From Puia sp963703355 (GTDB lineage Bacteria; Bacteroidota; Bacteroidia; Chitinophagales; Chitinophagaceae): DNA of 64,000 nt. Positions 36,101 through 42,669 of the stretch are shown here, piece after piece; position 1 is the stretch's first letter; each line of letters starts with the position of its first letter. Both the position numbers and the translations under genes were made by a program. Where the stretch lies: NCBI GenBank assembly GCA_963703355.1, contig OY969813.1, positions 3,410,001 through 3,474,000 on the forward strand, read 5' to 3'. The notes beneath the pieces were generated by a model, which was not told the DNA's origin, did no database searches, and saw only the letters and a program-made list of their open reading frames with translations.

Positions 36101-36598
36101 CACGCCAGCTTCCATGCGGATATTGTATTTTATATCGTGATTAAGTTGCTGGTTTATGTATACCAGGAAGTCATTGATGTTTTTTTTGCTTCTGTCAATT
36201 TCTGCCACCCATTGATTCAACAAAGGACCATTCTCTTTTATTTCCAGATAAGGAACCAGTTCTCCTTTCAGTTGTTCTTTATAAGCAAACGGAAACTTCT
36301 CAGCATATTCTTCCACAAAAAAATCAAAGGGATTTATGACGATCATATTTGCTATGACTTCCACTTCAATTTTTAACTCGTTCGTTTTTTCCGGGAATAC
36401 AACCCTTGCCTGATAATTACCAAAAGGGTCCTGTTGCCAGTTAATGAAATGATCTTTGGGTGTTACTTTAAATGAATAAGATTCAATATGCGTTCTGGAA
36501 TGAACAGCGGGCCTCAGTCGGAAAATATGAGGTGAAAGTGAAACAAACCGGTCGTAATGATAAACGGTATTGTGATTAATTGCTACACGTATGGCCAT
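33179..36598 (-). CDS. Large transglutaminase-DUF2126 protein
   Basis: About 1,139 residues from the ATG at 36598, which begins AIRVAINHNTVYHYD like the family; a TTG at 36631 adds 11 unlikely residues. Residues 1-280 are the N-domain and transglutaminase core: Cys180 in GSCRDSAWLL, His in DLHAWTEVYIPG and Asp in GLDPTSG. The remaining 850 residues are DUF2126 (COG4196 type), with GRHTGTGGGNHITIGGA, a region reminiscent of glutamine-synthetase/amidoligase folds. It pairs by family with the ATP-grasp operon on the opposite strand, 600 bases away. The last residues KPKA and the TAA stop are encoded by the heptamer repeat. Confidence 0.9.
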   Translation of the reverse strand: MAIRVAINHNTVYHYDRFVSLSPHIFRLRPAVHSRTHIESYSFKVTPKDHFINWQQDPFGNYQARVVFPEKTNELKIEVEVIANMIVINPFDFFVEEYAEKFPFAYKEQLKGELVPYLEIKENGPLLNQWVAEIDRSKKNINDFLVYINQQLNHDIKYNIRMEAGVQTCEETLTLKLGSCRDSAWLLVQIFRKLGLAARFVSGYLVQLTADIKSLDGPSGPEKDFTDLHAWTEVYIPGAGWIGLDPTSGLFAGEGHIPLACTPDYVSAAPVVGATDPCETTFSFSNTVTRIHEDPRVTKPYSEEQWAAIHATGFKIDEDLEKGNLRMTMGGEPTFVSIDDMESAQWNTAADGSEKRVKAQDLIFRLRSKFGPDGMIHFGQGKWYPGEPLPRWQYGLFWRKDHYPIWKNILMIADEKNKKKSDWKDAELFAKELAKHLAVSADNVSAAYEDIFYFLWTEGKLPPNIDPLKTNLKSSVERRTLAQLLDAGLDNPAGFTLPLKWNYDNSKWQSCKWILNRNHLFLIPGNSPIGLRLPLDSLPAVAKDNEPQKVERSLFDELPALANYHETITSRYGLVYEHPVAAQKIKYQNKAGDGKDKKKIKEEEKDIKPLYEVPVIKTALCVEAREGIIYVFLPPMDYLEHYLDLVASIEATAEKLDLPVRIEGYEPPRDYRMERLIVSPDPGVIEVNIHPASSWKELNYNLDTLYEQAFLSRLGTEKFMLDGRHTGTGGGNHITIGGAKPADSPLLRRPDLLQSLVTYWQHHPGLSYLFSSAFIGPTSQAPRIDEGRDEKLYEMEIAFSQVPDRGFIPFYLVDRIFRHLLTDITGNTHRSEFCIDKLYSPDSSSGRLGILEFRAFDMPPHKQMSLLQMLLIRGLIAKFWHKPYKHDLVRWGTELHDKFMLPHYVHEDIQDVVNDLAEAGYPFQMSWFEPFFEFRFPHYGTVKIAGIEMEIRMGIEPWHVLGEEMSSSGTARFVDSSLERVQVKLKGMKTERYVLLCNGNRVPLRETGIQEEYVCGIRYRAWQPPSALHPTIGVDTPLTFDIVDTWNNRSIGGCTYFVAHPGGRHYDSFPINAYEAESRRVSRFGDTSHTQDVLRPAPYLAIVAHYIEQNRLPFLCDPPPAETNKSYPYTLDLRTKPKA

Positions 36599-36685
36599 AG
36601 TACAAAATTGACGCGAAATATGGCAGGGCAATCGTTTTTAAATGTTCAGGAATCCCGTTTGAAGGTAGCTAATTTTAGCGATTGG

Positions 36686-37468
36686 TTATTTTGGAATTTT
36701 TCCGATCAGGATATTGATTACTTCTACCAGAATGAGAACGATAACGACCCATTCCAGGGTAAGACTGTTCCGGTTTTGAAGCAGATCTTTAAATAGCTCC
36801 ATATTTTCTTTTACAATGCCAAGGCCTTCCTGTATGGTACGGAAACGGGCCTGGAGATCAAAGGTTTTTTTCAGCCCTATGTCGAGCTTATTGAGATTTT
36901 CATTCTCCCAGGTTTCTTCGGGCGAATCGAAAATATACAGGTTTGCCGAAATCCTGTTTTTCAAATTGAGCGTTCGACCAATGTATTTTTTTAATTTGAT
37001 TCCTCCCATGTTGATTCTTCCTTTTTTTTCCAGCAATTGGGTATGGGAGTTGGTTTCTTCCAGCAATGCATTGGTTTGCTGATTATAATAATCGAGTGCT
37101 ACACTTTGTGAAACATTCAGCATGATCAAACGCAATTCATCGATATCCGGCGAAGGAATTTCGATTTTATTGTAACCATAGTTTAATGATGGTGCGTCGG
37201 TTTCTATATCGAACTCATCATTTAACCGTTGCTCAAATAGATTTTTACAGAAGGCTGTTATCTGCTTAAAAAAAGCCGCAGTTTCTGTTTCTGAATAGCC
37301 AAGAAAACATACGATTCCATATTTAAAAACGTAAAGGTATTTTTGATATGCTATGGTGAAAAATAGTTCGTCTGTATCAGCGTAATGAATGTGTGCCGGA
37401 AACGATGCTTTGAATGATTTGATGTCAATACTGTCTGCAAGTTGATAAGAAGAAACTTTTAAATTCAT
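36686..37468 (-). CDS. RMD1/DUF155 family protein with C-terminal membrane anchor
   Basis: 260 residues. The DUF155 core runs from about 40 to 215, with FFTIAYQKYLYVFKYGIV as the central sheet and LIMLNVSQSVALDYYNQQ as the conserved helix. A single membrane helix follows at about 236-257 (EWVVIVLILVEVINILIG), so it is tail-anchored. In eukaryotes Rmd1/Rmnd1 relatives act in mitochondrial translation and microtubule control; the bacterial role is not known. It lies upstream of the DUF2126 gene on the same strand, 87 bases away. Any functional link is speculative. Confidence 0.85.
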   Translation of the reverse strand: MNLKVSSYQLADSIDIKSFKASFPAHIHYADTDELFFTIAYQKYLYVFKYGIVCFLGYSETETAAFFKQITAFCKNLFEQRLNDEFDIETDAPSLNYGYNKIEIPSPDIDELRLIMLNVSQSVALDYYNQQTNALLEETNSHTQLLEKKGRINMGGIKLKKYIGRTLNLKNRISANLYIFDSPEETWENENLNKLDIGLKKTFDLQARFRTIQEGLGIVKENMELFKDLLQNRNSLTLEWVVIVLILVEVINILIGKIPK

Positions 37469-37522
37469 AGAGAAACATTTGCAGTACCATAAAGGTAGGA
37501 CAATGCAAATATTTCAATCTTA

Positions 37523-38572
37523 TCATTGAGTTACTGATGCAACCGACTGGCTCTTTAATAAATCATTTTGTTGCTTTCGATATTTCAGGATATTGATATA
37601 GTTGAGCGCGATACGGATGTTGTACGTTTCGTAGGATTTTTGTGCCCATTGAATTGCGCCGTCCAGGTCTCCATTGATTTCAGCGATGATGGCCATATTA
37701 TAACAAGCCCTGCCCGCCAATTTTCCCTCAGAACTTTTTGTTTCTTCCAGCCATATTGCAGCCGCACCATCCCAGTTGCCGGATTGGGCTTTTCGTTGCG
37801 CTGTCTTAAAATTCTGATCCCCACCTACAAAGTAATCTCTGGAAACGCGTATCCAATATGGCAGAATCCTGGAAGCATATGCCTGTCCCGCCTGAATCCC
37901 AACTTCCTTTACTGCTTCTTTACGACCTATCAATTCAGATGCAGCAACCGCGGGATTTATTCCTGAACCAGACGAGGAAAGATCGCGTCCGAGGATATAT
38001 TCATCCAGAATGGTTCTGGTGGACGGATCGTAAATTCTCCAGCCCGTTTTTACATTAGTTGATATGCTGAGAAGATGGTTTATCGATGAGACATTCACTC
38101 CCACAAGATTTACGTTGGTGGGACTGGACGCATAATTTAATTTAGATTCCGTATCAAAAAGTTCAAGAGAGAACAAGGCGTCTGTCTTACTTTTTTGGCA
38201 AATTTCCGTTACCGAATCCCATAACATAGCGGTTGGAAACACGCCTGCTCCATACGAACGCAGATCTAATCCGCTGAGCTTTTTTACCTGCGTAAAACGG
38301 CTGTTTTTCATCAGTTCATCTGCGAGTCCCTGAATGCTTGCCCGAGCACCAGTTGCTTGCAGGTCGTTGGTTTCCAGAGAAATGACTTTATGAATTGCAT
38401 CCAAGGTTTGTGTTTCATTGGAAGCGCGTGTTCTATTGACAATGGCGACAGACTTGATATTGGATGGAATAGAGACTGGCGCAGGTTTCGGTACACTGAG
38501 CGACATTAAACTGGTTGAACCGCAGGAAAAACATCCCAGTGCAATGCAGATAAATATGATTGGATTTTTCAT
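37523..38572 (-). CDS. DUF6340-like lipoprotein
   Basis: 349 residues with a lipobox ending CFSC, lipidated Cys at about 17. The N-terminal half contains IKSVAIVNRTRAS and TDALFSLELFDTES, similar to DUF6340/TolB-N-like proteins of Bacteroidota. The C-terminal third is helical and looks like TPR repeats (AGRACYNMAIIAEINGDL, IQWAQKSYETY). It is probably attached to the outer membrane, facing the periplasm. Function is unknown. It lies 54 bases before the RMD1-like gene on the same strand. Confidence 0.8.
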   Translation of the reverse strand: MKNPIIFICIALGCFSCGSTSLMSLSVPKPAPVSIPSNIKSVAIVNRTRASNETQTLDAIHKVISLETNDLQATGARASIQGLADELMKNSRFTQVKKLSGLDLRSYGAGVFPTAMLWDSVTEICQKSKTDALFSLELFDTESKLNYASSPTNVNLVGVNVSSINHLLSISTNVKTGWRIYDPSTRTILDEYILGRDLSSSGSGINPAVAASELIGRKEAVKEVGIQAGQAYASRILPYWIRVSRDYFVGGDQNFKTAQRKAQSGNWDGAAAIWLEETKSSEGKLAGRACYNMAIIAEINGDLDGAIQWAQKSYETYNIRIALNYINILKYRKQQNDLLKSQSVASVTQ

Positions 38573-38659
38573 GGATTGGTTGTTTAATAGGATCTGACTT
38601 GACCTTTGTAAAACGATTTAGCCCGTTTTTTTAGTATTCGTCATTTTTAAAATGTAGCC

Positions 38660-39112
38660 CTATTGAAGCAGAATATTCAGGATGTTGGAATAACAGGAGC
38701 TTTCCACATCAACTGTTTCAATGATGCGGTGAATGCCCGTTTCAGTAAAAAGAAAATGTATCATACCGAGCATGGTTTCTTTTCCATATCCCATTCTTTG
38801 ATGCAGATGAGAAATCGTTATACCTGTTTCGGCGATTCCTGAATCTGTACCCTGCAGGCAGATCGCGCAATCCCCAACGAGTTGTTTGGTACAGATTTGT
38901 TCAATTGCAAACTGGATCCATTCTCCAGGTACAAAATATTTCTTGTTTGTATGTTCCCCAATGAAAGTTTTTGATTGCTTCAGATCGAAAGTGCCGAAGC
39001 CCTGGTATTTTGTAACTTCCGGTTTGGAGCGGTATTGATAAAAAGCGTCTACATCTGATTCGACCAGATTTCTTATTTTTAGCCGTGCAGTTGTAAATAA
39101 AATACTTTCCAT
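38660..39112 (-). CDS. GNAT N-acetyltransferase of RimJ/RimL type, apparently shortened at the C-terminus
   Basis: 150 residues. The start TARLKIRNLVESDVDAFYQY and the acetyl-CoA loop QRMGYGKETM are typical of RimJ/RimL-like acetyltransferases. The conserved HRIIETVDVE is present, but normally an Asn-rich helix and a strand ending in GF plus 25-30 residues follow. Here the chain becomes CYSNILNILLQ and stops. One alternative frame just past this point continues with a short peptide, which suggests a frameshift near 38680-38700. The acceptor is unknown. The protein could be inactive. Confidence 0.72.
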   Translation of the reverse strand: MESILFTTARLKIRNLVESDVDAFYQYRSKPEVTKYQGFGTFDLKQSKTFIGEHTNKKYFVPGEWIQFAIEQICTKQLVGDCAICLQGTDSGIAETGITISHLHQRMGYGKETMLGMIHFLFTETGIHRIIETVDVESSCYSNILNILLQ

Positions 39113-39163
39113 ATAACATCTTTCGACAGCTAAGGTGCGAATTTTAAAAAATATGCTGAAATC

Positions 39164-39901
39164 GTGAACGTATTTTTTAGAACATTGTTGATTTTATCCT
39201 CCGCAGTTATCGCTTACAAAGGGGCATCTGCAAGGAGTCCACGTTTTTTGCCGGGCGAAGACACCCTGAAATCCAGGCAGTTGCTTATTGTATTAGCAGA
39301 CCATCCTGACAGCACACGTGCAACATTGTATTGCTTCGAAAAAGTAAACAATAAATGGGTAGCTCAGTTCTCATTTCCTGCCGTAATTGGTCAAAAAGGA
39401 ATTTCTGATGATAAATCAGAAGGTGATTTGAAATCTCCGGCAGGAATTTTCTCACTGGGACCGGCTTTTGGTTATGCGGATAAAAAGAAGGCTGTCTGGA
39501 TACGGATGCCCTACATACAAGCCACTGACACGCTGATATGTGTAGATGATGCCAGTTCTCATTTTTACAACCAGCTGGCAGACTCAAAATCTTTGCCGGG
39601 CGACTGGCACAGTCATGAAGAAATGCACCGGAAAGATGATGCCTACGCCTGGGGTTTATTTGTGCAATACAATGTGAATCCAATAAAGTCAGGCCTGGGA
39701 TCCTGCATTTTTTTGCATATTTGGGAGAATGATCACGAAGGTACAGCCGGATGTACTGCCATGGAAAAGGTTAATCTGTTGAAAATATTAGGATGGATTC
39801 GGTCGGACAAAAATCCTTTACTGGTACAATATCCAAAAGATATCTATAACAAAATAGCGGTTAAAAACAATTTTCCGGAAATAGGATCTCCTATTTTTTA
39901 A
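39164..39901 (+). CDS. Exported L,D-transpeptidase (YkuD-like)
   Basis: 245 residues from a GTG start, with an N-terminal hydrophobic signal. The YkuD catalytic block is in the second half: a first His in FLHIWENDHEG and the nucleophile Cys in TAGCTAME. GDLKSPAGIFSLGPAFGY upstream is also typical of the family. L,D-transpeptidases cross-link peptidoglycan or anchor proteins to it. It is divergent from the acetyltransferase. Its last 11 bases overlap the end of the convergent cytochrome gene. Confidence 0.88.
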   Translation: MNVFFRTLLILSSAVIAYKGASARSPRFLPGEDTLKSRQLLIVLADHPDSTRATLYCFEKVNNKWVAQFSFPAVIGQKGISDDKSEGDLKSPAGIFSLGPAFGYADKKKAVWIRMPYIQATDTLICVDDASSHFYNQLADSKSLPGDWHSHEEMHRKDDAYAWGLFVQYNVNPIKSGLGSCIFLHIWENDHEGTAGCTAMEKVNLLKILGWIRSDKNPLLVQYPKDIYNKIAVKNNFPEIGSPIF

Positions 39902-40886
39902 CGTTGGATGCGATGTCTTTTTTAAACTTCGCGATGGGTGCAAAGGGTCCGTATTTATGCTGGGCTGAAGGATAGGAATCAGGAAAAGGACCGTCCGGCA
40001 GATCAACTGGTTTTAGTAATATATTAGGCCAGTCCTGTTTAAACTTTCTTATGGGTCGCGGCTGACTATTTACAAAAGCAGCGAGATCCCAGGCTTCTTC
40101 TGTCGTGAGGTGTTCATTCGCGTAATTGCTTCCATACGGCATGTTGTCTTTTATAAAGCCAGCGAACTTTGACAAACGAAATAATCCTGCCGACGTGTTA
40201 TAACTATGCTTACCCCAAAGTGGTGGATACAGATAACCGTTCAGGCTATCTGGTTTTCCTGCTCCGTCTGCACCATGGCACAATTGGCATTTTTGAATAA
40301 AAACTAATTTCCCTTTTTGCGGATCAGCCGGCCGTTCAATAAACGCCAGTTGTTCCAAACCGGTGCCTGGTGGTTTTTTCCCTTTTGGAACATCCTTACC
40401 CACCCATCTTATATAGGCATTCATGGCCCTCATTTCTATACTGTTACTATCGGGTGCTTTGCCATTCATACTTCTTTCAAAACAATCTGTAATGCGCTCG
40501 TTGATGGTTTCTGTGGATCCTCTCCGGTCACTAAAACGGGGATACAAAGAAGCAACAGTTCCAAAATTTCCTGCCCAGGCAACCGTGCCTGCCTGCAAAT
40601 GACAATTCTGACAATTCATGCCATTAGTGAAATGGCCAACGGTTCCCCTGGGCCCAAAATACCAGGATGTCTTACTGATTAATTTTCTTCCATATCGTAT
40701 GAGATCAGCGGAATCATTGCGCGATATGTCTGTTGAATCTGGCGCTGACCAGAGGGTTTCTTTAACAGGTAAATGTATACCTGACATGGCCATACTGACT
40801 GGCTTTGGTTTATTTTCTTTTTTCCAAAACCAGATGAATACCATAGCCAGCAAGGCAATAAAAATGATCAGCGATCTGCGTGCCAT
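39891..40886 (-). CDS. TsdA/SoxA-like dihaem cytochrome c
   Basis: 331 residues with an N-terminal membrane anchor or uncleaved signal. Two haem c sites are seen: CQNCH at 92-96 and CQLCH at 200-204. Between them, ITDCFERSMNG carries Cys135, at the place where TsdA thiosulfate dehydrogenases use a Cys as iron ligand; axial Met candidates follow in NMPYGSNY. TsdA joins two thiosulfates to tetrathionate or works in reverse. It is co-directional with, and 31 bases after, a Tat-exported DsrE-like protein. The catalytic assignment needs activity data. Confidence 0.8.
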   Translation of the reverse strand: MARRSLIIFIALLAMVFIWFWKKENKPKPVSMAMSGIHLPVKETLWSAPDSTDISRNDSADLIRYGRKLISKTSWYFGPRGTVGHFTNGMNCQNCHLQAGTVAWAGNFGTVASLYPRFSDRRGSTETINERITDCFERSMNGKAPDSNSIEMRAMNAYIRWVGKDVPKGKKPPGTGLEQLAFIERPADPQKGKLVFIQKCQLCHGADGAGKPDSLNGYLYPPLWGKHSYNTSAGLFRLSKFAGFIKDNMPYGSNYANEHLTTEEAWDLAAFVNSQPRPIRKFKQDWPNILLKPVDLPDGPFPDSYPSAQHKYGPFAPIAKFKKDIASNVKK

Positions 40887-40917
40887 AATAAATTATATCG
40901 TGTTTAGGATACCGCAG

Positions 40918-41616
40918 TTATACATTACAATATCCACAGCCATGTTCCTGAGCCCGTCCAACAGCATATACACCGGAAGGCATATGAGGAATTCCTGGAA
41001 TCAATCCATCCTGAAATTCCTTTAGTACCGCCGCTGCGTCCTGATTTGTATTGGATGCAATAACAGCGCTGTTAACGGTAAGCGCAATATTACAAACACA
41101 TAGCATAACACCCATCTTTTGTAATTCAGGGATACCTAGTGTTATAGTACCTAATCCGGGAGCGGAATAGTCATCGGGTTTGGGGTTCCAAAATGGATTT
41201 CTCAAAGCAAAAGCCTTTGTTTCCGGATCCATCACTTTTTGCATTTCACCCAGTTTATATTTGGCCCATAAACTGTCCTGCAAAGCATAGAGAAATGCAG
41301 CATGTCGGAAAACGACAACGGAAGTACAATCTTTATCTGATGCTCCCGTTGCCTGATTGGTCATGATAAATATTTTGGGCCATGCAAACGGAAATATTCC
41401 TTTTGGTTCGGTGCAATCGAACACCATGCGATGTTTTCCTTTAATGCCTTTGAACCATTCCTCCGGATCATCAGCATTCGCAAAAGCGCCGCGTGGGGTT
41501 TCATTAGCTTTGGCCGGGTTGATCAGCGAGGCTACACCCATGAGTGCTGCTGCACCGGTCACCTTCCCTAAAAAATCTCTCCTGTTGGCTGGTTTGACTG
41601 GTTTGTTTCTTGTCAT
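40918..41616 (-). CDS. Tat-exported DsrE-like protein with C-terminal CxxC
   Basis: 232 residues. RRDFLGK followed by AAALMGVASLI is a clear Tat signal. The mature part has the DsrE-like order: VFRHAAFLYAL, then ELQKMGVMLCVCNIAL, then a C-terminal CGYCN. Cys in the central strand and the end CxxC could carry persulfide sulfur. It is encoded directly before the TsdA-like cytochrome, so the pair may handle thiosulfate or other sulfane sulfur in the periplasm. Related DsrE proteins use conserved Cys; the fold call here is moderate and is based on pattern only. Confidence 0.7.
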   Translation of the reverse strand: MTRNKPVKPANRRDFLGKVTGAAALMGVASLINPAKANETPRGAFANADDPEEWFKGIKGKHRMVFDCTEPKGIFPFAWPKIFIMTNQATGASDKDCTSVVVFRHAAFLYALQDSLWAKYKLGEMQKVMDPETKAFALRNPFWNPKPDDYSAPGLGTITLGIPELQKMGVMLCVCNIALTVNSAVIASNTNQDAAAVLKEFQDGLIPGIPHMPSGVYAVGRAQEHGCGYCNV

Positions 41617-41716
41617 GAGATAAGTGTTATTGGTTATAAAGTTTAATTATTTGCTTTCAAATTAAATTTCTTCTTAGCGGAAAAAAAGAATAATTTTTTT
41701 GATTATAAAATTGCTG

Positions 41717-41731
41717 CGGGTGCAGCACCCG
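41717..41731 (-). terminator. 15-bp palindrome, possible terminator of the DUF1080 gene
   Basis: CGGGTGCAGCACCCG is a perfect seven-base inverted repeat around one A. It lies 107 bases past the DUF1080 stop and 101 bases before the DsrE-like gene start, both on the minus strand. On that strand CAGCAATTTT follows, so it could be a terminator, but a seven-base stem with one loop base is poor for RNA and an operator is also possible. Confidence 0.35.
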
Positions 41732-41837
41732 GGATTATTCTTTTGTACTCGTGGTCGTTATTGTTATGAAGCTACTATATTAGACAGAAATTATAAAACA
41801 ATTTTTATAAAGATATGTACCTGGCTTATCGCTTCAG

Positions 41838-42602
41838 CTACTCGATTTTTTTGATTCGGATATTTCTGTACCAAACCTCTTCTCCATGATCCTGTAAAGC
41901 GATATGACCCGAATGAAAACTACCAAAACCCGGCATGGTGCTGAATTTACTACCCGCGATTAACTTTTGCCAGGATGCATCCCAAAGGGAAGTAGAAATG
42001 ATATGTACGTGGTTTAGGTAAAGATCCAGCCGCTGTGCATTGCTTACAATTTCCACTTCATTCCATTCCAATGCCGGCCTGGCCGACATTACCGTAGATG
42101 CAATCAAATCGTAGAGATCTCCTGCCTCGTGTTTAAAACTATGCGCATCTTCATTGCTGTCTTTATCACATACCTGCATTTCCGGTCCCGTATTCCAGGT
42201 CTCCTTATACTTCGTCGTATCCTCCTGCACGAAAACCATAATGCCGCTGTTCGCTTTTTTTGCAATCTTCCATTCCATCTTCAGATCAAAATTTCCAAAC
42301 GTATCATTGGAAACAAGATCTCCGCCGCCCGCTGTCTGATAACCGTTCTTTGCTCCTGGTTGTAAATGGATGGATCCACTGTCCATGTTCCAGGCGTTTC
42401 CAGCCCGTTTTTTTCCATACGTGTGCCAATCAGTTATTGAATTGCCGCCAGAAAGATTTGTCCATCCACTATCGGAAACAACGATGGCTGGTTTAAATGT
42501 CGAATCAACGGGTGAATGAAACCCAAGAGCATTTCCGTTTTTATTTCTGCACCCGGTGATAAGCAGCATACAGGCAAATAAGCTTATTCGAATTTTTTTC
42601 AA
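41838..42602 (-). CDS. DUF1080 lipoprotein (3-keto-disaccharide hydrolase-like)
   Basis: 254 residues with a lipobox ITGC near 18, so it is a lipoprotein. The DUF1080 concanavalin-like sandwich is seen as GWTNLSGGNSITDWHTYG, FGNFDLKMEWKIAKKANSGI and GHIALQDHGEEVWYRNI. Members hydrolyse 3-keto-glycosides or bind them. It is divergent from the glycogen-debranching-type gene. ThuA, Gfo/Idh and isomerase-type genes elsewhere in the window are frequent partners in such pathways, though they are not adjacent here. Confidence 0.88.
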   Translation of the reverse strand: MKKIRISLFACMLLITGCRNKNGNALGFHSPVDSTFKPAIVVSDSGWTNLSGGNSITDWHTYGKKRAGNAWNMDSGSIHLQPGAKNGYQTAGGGDLVSNDTFGNFDLKMEWKIAKKANSGIMVFVQEDTTKYKETWNTGPEMQVCDKDSNEDAHSFKHEAGDLYDLIASTVMSARPALEWNEVEIVSNAQRLDLYLNHVHIISTSLWDASWQKLIAGSKFSTMPGFGSFHSGHIALQDHGEEVWYRNIRIKKIE

Positions 42603-42628
42603 TGCGCTTTTGTTAAATATGGAATAAA

Positions 42629-42659
42629 TTGAAGGGCCTCCTTTAATTGAGTAAATTTA
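42629..42659 (+). promoter_or_regulatory. Candidate promoter of the amylo-alpha-1,6-glucosidase gene
   Basis: TTG at 42629-42631 and TAAATTTA at 42652-42659 are 20 bases apart, close to the Bacteroidetes -33 TTTG / -7 TAnnTTTG layout. One base of the -7 box differs. The ATG at 42670 would leave a very short leader, so the call is weak. Confidence 0.3.
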
Positions 42660-42669
42660 ATGATATCTC

